DNA of 64,000 nucleotides. Source: Desulfallas thermosapovorans DSM 6562 (GTDB taxonomy: Bacteria > Bacillota > Desulfotomaculia > Desulfotomaculales > Desulfallaceae). The stretch is taken from the NCBI RefSeq assembly GCF_008124625.1, contig NZ_VNHM01000001.1:291003-355002 (forward strand), read 5' to 3'. The position numbers and the translations under genes were made by a program. The notes below the pieces were generated by a model that saw nothing but the letters and a program-made list of their open reading frames with translations, searched no databases and had not been told where the DNA came from. Positions 17,449 to 25,116 of the stretch are shown in pieces (position 1 is the stretch's first letter; each line of letters starts with the position of its first letter).

Positions 17449-19300
17449 CGGTTTCACCCCCCGCCAGGTACGGTTTCGTTGCCAGGGTGGTACACAAGCC
17501 ACACCCCGGGCACCGCCCGTTGCGGCAGTCGGGGGTAATTGCCCCCTCCATGGACCGGCGGTGTTCCCGTACCAGATATTTTTTGCTCACCCCGGCACTG
17601 ATATGGTCCCAGGGCAATGTATCATTATACTCATAGCGATGGTAGGCGTACCACCGGGGATCAACACCTGTACTTTCAAAGGCCCTTTGCCACTTGCCCA
17701 AATCAAAAAACTCCGACCAGCCGTCAAATCGGGCACCATTTTGCCAGGCTGCCTCGATGGCGGGAGCCAGGCGCCGGTCACCCCGGGACAGAACAGCTTC
17801 CAAAAAGCTGCTTTGCGGATCATGCCACTTAAAAACAAGCCCCCGGCCGCGCAATAAATCCCGCAGCAAGGCCTGCTTGCGTTTCAGCTCCGCCATGGTG
17901 TTTTGAGGTTCCCACTGGAAGGCGGTATGGGATTTGGGTACAAATGAAGAAACACTGACGGTCACTTTAAGCCTCCCTTTGGCCCGCACCAGGGCATGCC
18001 CTTTGTTCAGTACCCGCCGGGCCAGATTCGCTATCCCATGTAAATCTTCATCTGTTTCCGTGGGCAGGCCGATCATAAAATAAAGTTTAATTGAATGCCA
18101 GCCCGCAGTAAAGGCCGCCTCGACGGCCTCCATCAGGTTATCCTCGGTTACCCCCTTATTAATTACATCCCTCAGGCGCTGGGTACCGGCCTCGGGAGCA
18201 AAGGTCAGGCTGGACCGGCGCACCTTTTGCACTTCCCTGGCCAGACCCACCGAAAAAGCGTCCACCCGCAGCGAGGGTAGCGAAACATTGACGCCTGCAG
18301 GGCCGTGTTGCTTAATAAGTTCACTGACCAGTGGTGCCACCCGGGAATAATCCGATGTGCTCAGGGAGGTTAGCGATATTTCCCCCCACCCGGTGGAACA
18401 GAGTAGCTCACCGGCATGGCGCAGCAGCGTTTGGGGTTCCTTTTCCCGTACCGGGCGGTAAATAACTCCGGCCTGGCAAAAGCGGCAGCCCCGGGTGCAG
18501 CCCCGCTGCACCTCCAGCATGGCCCGGTCGTGCACCGATTCTATGGCGGGCACCACCATACGGGTGGGAAAATAAGCGGCATCCATGTCCGCCACCACCC
18601 TTTTTCGCACCAGTGCGGGCACGTTTTTCCCCACCGGAGTGACCATGTGTACAGTTCCCTGCTCATTATACTCCACCCGGTATAATGACGGCACATAAAA
18701 TCCGTCGCATCCGGCCAGCCGCAGCAATAAATCCCGCCGCCCCTCGCCGCTGCGCCGTGCGGACAGATAGGCGTCCAATAATTCATTTACAGCCTCCTCA
18801 CCCTCACCGATAACGAATACATCGATGAAATCCGCTATGGGCTCGGGATTAAAGGCACAGGGTCCGCCGGCCACCACCAGGGGATAATCCCCCCCGGCCC
18901 GGTCCGCCGACCGCAGGGGAATACCGGCCAAATCCAGCATATTCAGTATGTTGGTAAAACTTAACTCGTACTGCAGGGTAAAACCAATAATATCAAAATC
19001 CCGCAATGGTCTGCGGGATTCCAGACTGGTAAGCGGCAAGCCCGTATTGCGCAGTTGTTCCTCCATATCAGGCCAGGGTGCGAATACCCTTTCCAGCAAG
19101 GCATCCTCGCGGTCATTGACCATCCCGTATAAAATCTGCAGTCCCAGGTGGCTCATGCCCACTTCATACACATCGGGGAAGGCGAAAGCCATTTTAACGT
19201 CTGTGCTTTGCCAATCCTTGCGCACCGCATTCCATTCGCCGCCCGAGTAGCGACCGGGCTTTTGTACCCGTCGCAGTATCTTATCCAGCTGTTTCTCCAT
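17420..19300 (-). CDS. TIGR03960 family B12-binding-type radical SAM protein
   Basis: 626 residues. The N-terminal part (about 30-190) resembles a cobalamin-binding fold (MAFAFPDVYEVGMSHLGLQILY, FDIIGFTLQYELSFTNILNMLD). The radical SAM motif is RGCTRGCRFCQAG (CX3CX2C). A C-terminal cysteine cluster reads DCRNGRCPGCGLC. No reaction has been assigned to this family. It heads the operon that continues with TIGR03936, rng, rplU and rpmA, behind a candidate promoter at 19388-19416. Confidence 0.92.
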   Translation of the reverse strand: MEKQLDKILRRVQKPGRYSGGEWNAVRKDWQSTDVKMAFAFPDVYEVGMSHLGLQILYGMVNDREDALLERVFAPWPDMEEQLRNTGLPLTSLESRRPLRDFDIIGFTLQYELSFTNILNMLDLAGIPLRSADRAGGDYPLVVAGGPCAFNPEPIADFIDVFVIGEGEEAVNELLDAYLSARRSGEGRRDLLLRLAGCDGFYVPSLYRVEYNEQGTVHMVTPVGKNVPALVRKRVVADMDAAYFPTRMVVPAIESVHDRAMLEVQRGCTRGCRFCQAGVIYRPVREKEPQTLLRHAGELLCSTGWGEISLTSLSTSDYSRVAPLVSELIKQHGPAGVNVSLPSLRVDAFSVGLAREVQKVRRSSLTFAPEAGTQRLRDVINKGVTEDNLMEAVEAAFTAGWHSIKLYFMIGLPTETDEDLHGIANLARRVLNKGHALVRAKGRLKVTVSVSSFVPKSHTAFQWEPQNTMAELKRKQALLRDLLRGRGLVFKWHDPQSSFLEAVLSRGDRRLAPAIEAAWQNGARFDGWSEFFDLGKWQRAFESTGVDPRWYAYHRYEYNDTLPWDHISAGVSKKYLVREHRRSMEGAITPDCRNGRCPGCGLCTTLATKPYLAGGETVAPLPDTVQ

Positions 19301-19387
19301 TTCTACGGCAATCCTCCAAATTATTTGTCACATCACTAAACTACATAACTTGCCAATATATCCAGCAACGGCTATTTAAAATATACC

Positions 19388-19416
19388 ATAAAATACAGCC
19401 CGATTGTAATTGTCAA
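19388..19416 (-). promoter_or_regulatory. Candidate promoter for the radical SAM-rng operon
   Basis: On the - strand TTGACA (19416-19411), a 17-base spacer and TTTTAT (19393-19388). The -35 is perfect and the -10 matches four of six positions. The start codon is about 85 bases downstream. The rest of the gap 19301-19539 is AT-rich and shows nothing else. Confidence 0.45.
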
Positions 19417-19539
19417 TAAGCCGGTAAAAAATTTTCATTACCTGTCGATTTTATGCAAAGCAAATCGATATTTTTATTTTACCCATTTAACTATTATTAC
19501 ATTTTAAAAGTTTGTCAAAAATTAACCTTTGGTGTGATA

Positions 19540-20415
19540 TTATTTTTTAACCAGCTCGCCAACAGGTACATCGGCTCCCCTGTTCAACAGCGCATCGATA
19601 ATAGTGAGCTCGTTAATTGTGCCCATATAATGCCAGCGCCGGTCCAGCACCGTCACCAGGTGAAACCGGCGGGGTAAAAAGGGTTGGATCAGCTGTCCCA
19701 GGGGGATGTTCTCCATGGCTACCAGTTGTTTAACAGGCAGTACACCTTCCCGGCGCAGTTCCTGCTGCTTGCGCATTAAAAGCTGCACAAATAAGTAGGG
19801 CGCGGCACTGCGCTCCCGGGTGGCGGCGTAAAAAAGGAAAAAGGCTGTTACCGGAATATCCAGCCCGCAGGCACCCCACCATATCCCCGGCACACTTACC
19901 AGCACGATTAGCACGGCAAATGCTTGCCCCAGCAAAGCTGTCCGGTAAGTGGCCGGGGTGATGCCAATACGGGAGGCTAGGTAGGAGCGTAAAATGCGCC
20001 CGCCGTCAAGGGGCAGGGCGGGCAAAAGGTTGAAGGCTGCCATCAGCAGGTTGCACTGCAAAAAAAATGGACCCAGGTCACTATGCCAGAGCCCGTAATT
20101 TTTTAGTGCCACAGCCAGGGTAATCATGGCCAGGTTGCTGGCGGGGCCGGCCAATGCGGTATAGGTTTCCCGCAACGGGTCCACCTGTAATTCGGTGCCG
20201 GCCCGGGCCACCCCGCCGAAGGGTAGCAGTTCAACTTCATTGGCGGTGATACCCAGGTGGCGGGCCACCAGGGCATGGGCCATTTCATGCACCAGGACCA
20301 CCCCAAAGGCCACCAAACCCCGGTCCAATACCCCGGCCACAAAAAACAAAGCCAGCAAAGCCAGGAAAAAGGGGTTCAGGTAAATATCAACACCAAATAC
20401 ACGCCCCAGTCGCAT
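19540..20415 (-). CDS. spoIVFB: Site-2 protease family metalloprotease, SpoIVFB-like
   Basis: 291 residues with several membrane segments. The zinc motif HEMAH is at 43-47 and the third ligand is in NLLPALPLDGG (D137), both inside the membrane as in M50 proteases. The C-terminal 90 residues look like a single CBS-type half (LIQPFLPRRFHLVTVLDRR). In Bacillus SpoIVFB releases active sigma-K in the mother cell. It follows the SpoIVFA-like gene by 14 bases, the same order as in known sporulation operons. The specific substrate is inferred. Confidence 0.88.
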   Translation of the reverse strand: MRLGRVFGVDIYLNPFFLALLALFFVAGVLDRGLVAFGVVLVHEMAHALVARHLGITANEVELLPFGGVARAGTELQVDPLRETYTALAGPASNLAMITLAVALKNYGLWHSDLGPFFLQCNLLMAAFNLLPALPLDGGRILRSYLASRIGITPATYRTALLGQAFAVLIVLVSVPGIWWGACGLDIPVTAFFLFYAATRERSAAPYLFVQLLMRKQQELRREGVLPVKQLVAMENIPLGQLIQPFLPRRFHLVTVLDRRWHYMGTINELTIIDALLNRGADVPVGELVKK

Positions 20416-20429
20416 ACCGGCACCCCCTG

Positions 20430-21209
20430 TTATTCCCCGTTTATATCCATGCGGGCCAGCGGGTCTACCAGCTTGCCGTTTTCCCGCAGTTCAAAATGCA
20501 GCCCTCCACCGGGCACATCACCGTTCTCACCAACCGAGGCAATGGCCTGACCTGCCTGCACCTGCTGGCCTTCTTCCACAGTTACATCCGCCACACAACC
20601 ATATAATGTGTAAGTCCCGGCACCATGATTGATCAATATATATTGTCCCAATTCCTTATCTTCGGCAATTCTTTCCACCTTACCGGCTAACGCGGCGTAT
20701 ACGGGTGCTCCCGGTGACGCGCTGATATCTATGCCGGCGTGGTACCTTTCCATATTATCCACCGGAGACTCAGTCCACCCGAACTGCCCCACCACTGTAC
20801 CGGAAACCGGCAAGGACAACTCCTCCTGGACCAACCCGTCACCTGTTACGGGGCTGGCATCAATTCCCGTGCCCGGGCCGTGAATTACCGGGTTGTCCCA
20901 GTTAACCAGCTGCGCAGCCAGTTGAATTGATTTATCCAGTACCGGCCGAAAGTCCCACTGGGCCGTCAGCAAGTACCTTAAATTGTCCCGCACCTGCTCA
21001 CCAACGGGATGCGGGTAATAACGCACCACCATCAGCATGGCCAGTATGACCAGTACGGCGCTGATTCTAAACAAGCCGCCGGGCCTTTTGGGGCGCTTGT
21101 AAGAAGGTGCCGGCGGGCGCCTGCCCTTTACGGACTGGTAATATTCGGCCCATTCATCATACCCGTTTTTTTTACGCCCGCCCGGGCGAGATAATTTATT
21201 CCATCTCAA
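20430..21209 (-). CDS. spoIVFA: M23/LytM-domain membrane protein, SpoIVFA-like
   Basis: 259 residues: a basic cytoplasmic N-terminus (1-45), one membrane segment (about 46-63), a linker, and a C-terminal LytM/M23 domain (about 135-255). The zinc-site residues HAGIDI are partly present, while the last motif reads GLHFE rather than HxH, so it is probably not an active peptidase. SpoIVFA holds SpoIVFB inactive until the forespore protease SpoIVB cuts it; SpoIVB-type enzymes act on LytM domains. Gene order with spoIVFB supports the call. Confidence 0.85.
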   Translation of the reverse strand: MRWNKLSRPGGRKKNGYDEWAEYYQSVKGRRPPAPSYKRPKRPGGLFRISAVLVILAMLMVVRYYPHPVGEQVRDNLRYLLTAQWDFRPVLDKSIQLAAQLVNWDNPVIHGPGTGIDASPVTGDGLVQEELSLPVSGTVVGQFGWTESPVDNMERYHAGIDISASPGAPVYAALAGKVERIAEDKELGQYILINHGAGTYTLYGCVADVTVEEGQQVQAGQAIASVGENGDVPGGGLHFELRENGKLVDPLARMDINGE

Positions 21210-21298
21210 AGTCTTTACCCCCCCGACCTATCGCTGCCAAATCAATAACAGCTGGTTTATCATATATATATTTGAGGGGGTGGACAAATATGACAAGC

Positions 21299-21952
21299 TT
21301 ATAGCCGGTGCAGAATAAAATTAACCCGGTCGTGCAGCATAACCACGGCCACCTGTTCCGCCGTTTCATAACCCTCGGCCTCAACGGTAACCAAATAGGT
21401 GCCCGGGGTTATTTCATTAAAGAGGTAACTCCCGTCCCGTTCGGTGGTAGTGGAAAAAAGCACCTCTCGCCCGTTAAACTCTCTGATGCTGACCAGGGCA
21501 CCACCAACGGCGGCATTGCGGGAAAATTCAGTTACCATCCCTTCTAAAATCACATAGCCCAGGTATGTTACTTCTAAACTGAGGGTTCCCACCACCGAAA
21601 CCCTTCCCATGCGCACACTAACCCTATCCACTTTTATATCATGGTGAATGGAAACTATATCATTGAATTGTTCAACGCGCCGCAGCTGAATAAAATAGCT
21701 GGTATCGATGTCCTTGGTCACGCTTTTTTTAGAAATGGCACTGTTCTGGATACCGCCCTCTTTTTCGGGTACTATGGCAAATATACGTATCGCCACATCC
21801 ACCCGCAGCACCGAATTATCCAGGAGCTGGGTGCGGATGTTCTCCACCCGGGCCAGCACCTCCACGCTGTCCACACCTATTTTTGTACCCACCGAGCCAT
21901 ACCAGTTAAAATCCTTTTTGACCACCTGGCGCACACTGTTTAGTTTTCCCAT
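21299..21952 (-). CDS. SPOCS-like protein with carboxypeptidase-regulatory-like C-terminus
   Basis: 217 residues from an ATG at 21952 with GGAGG six bases upstream. Residues about 25-150 are beta-rich and resemble the SPOCS/DUF3794 domain of spore-coat and spore-cortex proteins (VEVLARVENIRTQLLDNSVL, IVSIHHDIKVDRVSVRMG). Residues about 150-217 form an Ig-like domain of the carboxypeptidase-regulatory type (GALVSIREFNG, RDGSYLFNEITPGTYLVTVEAEGYE). There is no signal peptide, which fits a mother-cell protein assembled on the spore. It lies just upstream of spoIVFA on the same strand. Family assignment is by pattern only. Confidence 0.65.
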   Translation of the reverse strand: MGKLNSVRQVVKKDFNWYGSVGTKIGVDSVEVLARVENIRTQLLDNSVLRVDVAIRIFAIVPEKEGGIQNSAISKKSVTKDIDTSYFIQLRRVEQFNDIVSIHHDIKVDRVSVRMGRVSVVGTLSLEVTYLGYVILEGMVTEFSRNAAVGGALVSIREFNGREVLFSTTTERDGSYLFNEITPGTYLVTVEAEGYETAEQVAVVMLHDRVNFILHRL

Positions 21953-22053
21953 TTCCATCCTCCGAAAAAATCATCTTTACATCAAAATCATCTTTACATC
22001 TAGTTTATAATTTGTTCAAAAACATTTTAAGATACATTCAGGTCTGTATAGCC

Positions 22054-22092
22054 AAAAAAAAACAGGCCCCCTGCAATGCAAGACAGCCTGCT
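22054..22092 (-). terminator. Probable terminator after rodA
   Basis: On the - strand CAGGC (22090-22086) pairs with GCCTG (22067-22063) and is followed by nine T residues. The loop is long and the stem short, so strength is uncertain. Confidence 0.5.
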
Positions 22093-22140
22093 CAAATTTT
22101 TTAAAGGGACGCCTGCCAAAGCAAAACACTGCTTTTTGGG

Positions 22141-23346
22141 CTAAAAAATACTCTTTTGCCGGCGCATGTAAATATTTAGCAATATGCCGACGGCAATCAT
22201 ATTGGTTATCATGCTGCTCCCCCCGTAACTGAACAGTGGCAGGGGCAGTCCGGTAACAGGCATAATAGCAATGGCCATGCCAATATTCACCAGTATATGG
22301 AATGCTATCATACTCACAATGCCCACCGCCAACAAGGTGCCGAACATATCCTTGGACTCACTGGCAATGCGCAATCCCCGGTACAGGAAGATGCCAAATA
22401 GCAATAACAGCACTGCGACACCCAAAAAACCGGTTTCTTCAGCCAGCACCGAGAAAATAAAGTCGGTATGCCTGATGGGCAGAAATTCCAAAAAGCTCTG
22501 GGTGCCCAGCATTAATCCTTTACCCCAAAAACCACTAGAGCCAATGGCAATTTGCGATTGAATGACATGATACCCGGCCCCTTGTATATCCGACCAGGGA
22601 TCCATAAAAATTATCAGCCGTTTAAGCTGGTAATCATGCAGGGGAATCCAGGTGCCGAACCGTAAATGTGACCAAATCAGCCCCACCACCGCAGCCAGTC
22701 CCCCGGCGAATATACCGGTAACCGAAAGAGGCTTGGAACTGGCTATAAATAACATGCCAAATAATATGGCGATGAAAACCAGTGAAGTGCCCAAATCAGG
22801 CTGCATTAAAATAAACAACAGCGGAACGCCCACAAAAATAAAGCATGGCAGCAGTGACTTAATTGTACGGAACTGTCCCTCCCTTTTCGCTAAAAAATCA
22901 GCCAGGGTGATAATGATAATAATTTTGGCAAACTCCGATGGTTGAAAGGCAAAGGGACCGATATCAATCCAGCGTTGTGCTCCCATGGCGGTATGCCCTA
23001 TTGCCAGCACTGAACCGAGAAGCAGCAGATTGATGATATAAAGGTGCCTGGTATACCGGCGCCAGTCATCGTATGGTATATATATAACGGCTGCAGCAGC
23101 TGCAATACCCAGTAGTATCCAGATAAATTGTTTGAGCACATACTCTTTTTTCATCCACAACAGTCGCTGCAAAATATTGGCTTCCTGCAGCTTGTCCACA
23201 TCCAGGCCCAACCGCATCCACCAGCCGTAATCGGTGCTGGCGCTGCCTATCATTACCAGGCTGAATAATAATATAACCCCGGTTACCCCAACCAGGGTAT
23301 AGTCCAGGTTTTTAAAATAGCGTTTGTAACCCACCCCAGGTATCAC
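22141..23346 (-). CDS. rodA: Rod-shape SEDS peptidoglycan glycosyltransferase
   Basis: 401 residues with about ten membrane segments. The SEDS signatures are present: IDIGPFAFQPSEFAKI, DLGTSLVF and the C-terminal TGLPLPLFSYGGSSM. RodA polymerises lipid II together with a class B PBP, here most likely the PBP2 encoded at 25117-27960. It is separated from minE by a strong terminator and so probably has its own promoter. A role like SpoVE in spore cortex cannot be excluded, but its place after mrdA-minCDE favours RodA. Confidence 0.92.
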   Translation of the reverse strand: MIPGVGYKRYFKNLDYTLVGVTGVILLFSLVMIGSASTDYGWWMRLGLDVDKLQEANILQRLLWMKKEYVLKQFIWILLGIAAAAAVIYIPYDDWRRYTRHLYIINLLLLGSVLAIGHTAMGAQRWIDIGPFAFQPSEFAKIIIIITLADFLAKREGQFRTIKSLLPCFIFVGVPLLFILMQPDLGTSLVFIAILFGMLFIASSKPLSVTGIFAGGLAAVVGLIWSHLRFGTWIPLHDYQLKRLIIFMDPWSDIQGAGYHVIQSQIAIGSSGFWGKGLMLGTQSFLEFLPIRHTDFIFSVLAEETGFLGVAVLLLLFGIFLYRGLRIASESKDMFGTLLAVGIVSMIAFHILVNIGMAIAIMPVTGLPLPLFSYGGSSMITNMIAVGILLNIYMRRQKSIF

Positions 23347-23393
23347 CGCCTTGCAAAAACACTACGGTTTTAATTATATAACAGGGGATGGCA

Positions 23394-23424
23394 CAAAAAA
23401 AGCCGGTAAATAAAGCTACCGGGC
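23394..23424 (-). terminator. Intrinsic terminator after minE
   Basis: On the - strand GCCCGGTA-GCTTTAT-TTACCGGC followed by seven T residues, about 20 bases past the minE stop. It closes the maf to minE run. Confidence 0.85.
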
Positions 23425-23442
23425 AAAAATAAAATTAAAATA

Positions 23443-23724
23443 TCAAGCAGTCCCAGTTTGCACCGTTCTCTTCATTTTCTTCACCGGTATATTGGCTACC
23501 AGCGCCACCTGATTTTCATTGCTATCCAGTGAAACTTCCAAAGCATGCTCATCAATCTCCATGTAGTTGGAAATCACTCTGATTAAATCGGATTTTAATG
23601 CCTGTAATAGTTCCGGTGAAACGCCGGCACGGTCATGTACCAGTACCAGGCGCAGTCTCTCTTTGGCTACGGTTCTGCTGGAATGGGTATCACGCCCAAA
23701 GATTCGGTTTATAAACTCCAGCAT
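23443..23724 (-). CDS. minE: Cell division topological factor MinE
   Basis: 93 residues. The N-terminal MinD-activating segment (TVAKERLRLVLVHDRAG, 18-34) and the C-terminal dimerisation domain (LKSDLIRVISNYMEIDE) are intact. MinE stimulates the MinD ATPase to set up pole-to-pole oscillation. It lies 18 bases after minD. Having MinE as well as sporulation genes separates this organism from Bacillus, which uses DivIVA/MinJ. Confidence 0.97.
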   Translation of the reverse strand: MLEFINRIFGRDTHSSRTVAKERLRLVLVHDRAGVSPELLQALKSDLIRVISNYMEIDEHALEVSLDSNENQVALVANIPVKKMKRTVQTGTA

Positions 23725-23742
23725 TCCTTCCCCCCCTTCCCA

Positions 23743-24537
23743 CTACTTAAGGCCGATGATCCGTTTCAACTTGCTCATCAATCCACCTTCGTCATCCAGG
23801 TTCATCATCGGGACATCCTCACCCTTTATCCGGCGTACAATATTACGATAAGCCTGGCCAGACTTGGATGAATCGTTCATGACCACCATCTCGCCCCGGT
23901 TAGTACTTATCACCACTTGCTCGTCCTCAGGCACAACACCGAGCAAATCCACGGCCAGCACATCAATGATATCCTCAATACTCATCATGTCCCCGTGTTT
24001 TACCATATGGTAGCGCATCCGGTTGACCAACAGTTTGGGGTCCCGCAACTCTTCCTTTTCCAAAAGACCGATAATACGATCAGCATCCCTCACAGCCGAA
24101 ACTTCGGGGGTGGTAACAACGATGGCCTGGTTGGCACCGGCAATGGCGTTGCGAAAACCTTGCTCAATACCAGCGGGACAGTCCACAATAACATAGTCGA
24201 AATCATTCTTGATTTCTCCGGTGAGCCCCCGCATCTGGTCGGGATTTACCGCTGTTTTATCCTTGGTCTGCGCAGCCGGTAACAAAAACAGGTTTTCAAA
24301 ACGTTTATCCTTTATCAGCGCCTTGCGAAAAGGGCAGTTTCCACTGGTAACATCTACTAAATCATATACAATGCGGTTCTCCAAACCCATAACCACATCC
24401 AGATTACGCAGGCCGATGTCAGCGTCAATTAAACACACTTTGTTGCCCAAAGAGGCCAGGCCGGCACCCAGATTAGCGCTGGTGGTAGTTTTACCCACCC
24501 CTCCCTTGCCTGAAGTAATGACTATTACTTCTCCCAT
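23743..24537 (-). CDS. minD: Septum site-determining ATPase MinD
   Basis: 264 residues. The deviant Walker A motif is GKGGVGKTT (10-18) with both signature lysines (K11, K16). DYVIVDCPAGIEQG gives the switch II region. The C-terminal amphipathic membrane helix (SKLKRIIGLK) is present. It recruits MinC to the membrane. Between minC and minE on the same strand. Confidence 0.98.
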   Translation of the reverse strand: MGEVIVITSGKGGVGKTTTSANLGAGLASLGNKVCLIDADIGLRNLDVVMGLENRIVYDLVDVTSGNCPFRKALIKDKRFENLFLLPAAQTKDKTAVNPDQMRGLTGEIKNDFDYVIVDCPAGIEQGFRNAIAGANQAIVVTTPEVSAVRDADRIIGLLEKEELRDPKLLVNRMRYHMVKHGDMMSIEDIIDVLAVDLLGVVPEDEQVVISTNRGEMVVMNDSSKSGQAYRNIVRRIKGEDVPMMNLDDEGGLMSKLKRIIGLK

Positions 24538-24582
24538 AAAGATTACTTCCTCCCTTGTGTGCTGATTAACAGTAAGTTGACT

Positions 24583-25005
24583 CTATGTATGGCGTTCCGG
24601 GCCGGATGGAAAGGCCTCTATCACCACAATGCCGTCTTTAATCCTTGCCACCTCGGGAACGATGGGCTCTACCTCATCCCCGTCCGGGGCGCGGGTAATG
24701 TGACCCGCTATCCGTAATTGGGTAGGCCTCATGCGGAAGGCGTAAACAGCAGCGTTTTCATTGCCGCCGGCACCTGCGTGCACCACTCCGCGTAGATAGC
24801 CCATGACCACCACATTGCCGGTGGCCACCACTTCCCCACCTGGATTAATATCGCCGACTATTACCACATTGCCGTCATAATATATCGATTGTCCGGAACG
24901 CAAGGTGCGTTGGACCAGAACTGTATTATCATCCATCTCCTCGGGATCTACCCCTTCCTTACCGGGGAATTGCACCAGATTCCCGCCAGTCCAATCCGGA
25001 GCCAC
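24583..25005 (-). CDS. minC: MinC lacking the N-terminal FtsZ-inhibiting domain
   Basis: 140 residues from a GTG with GGAGG nine bases upstream. The sequence from about residue 28 on is the MinC C-terminal beta-helix (VQRTLRSGQSIYYDGNVVIVG, GDINPGGEVVATGNVVVMG, YLRGVVHAGAGG), which dimerises and binds MinD. The usual N-terminal domain of about 100 residues that blocks FtsZ polymers is missing: an in-frame TAA lies about 45 bases before the GTG, and the 111 bases between this gene and mrdA hold no other frame for it. Normal MinC is about 210-230 residues. It is either a natural short form or a remnant. Confidence 0.88.
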   Translation of the reverse strand: MAPDWTGGNLVQFPGKEGVDPEEMDDNTVLVQRTLRSGQSIYYDGNVVIVGDINPGGEVVATGNVVVMGYLRGVVHAGAGGNENAAVYAFRMRPTQLRIAGHITRAPDGDEVEPIVPEVARIKDGIVVIEAFPSGPERHT

Positions 25006-25116
25006 GCCCTTATTCCTCCCCGCAAAACCAGTTTTAACGCTAGTTTATATTTCTACGTCACGTAACCAAATCCTGCTAAAAAAACAAAAAACAATAAAAT
25101 TAACATTACACGGATG

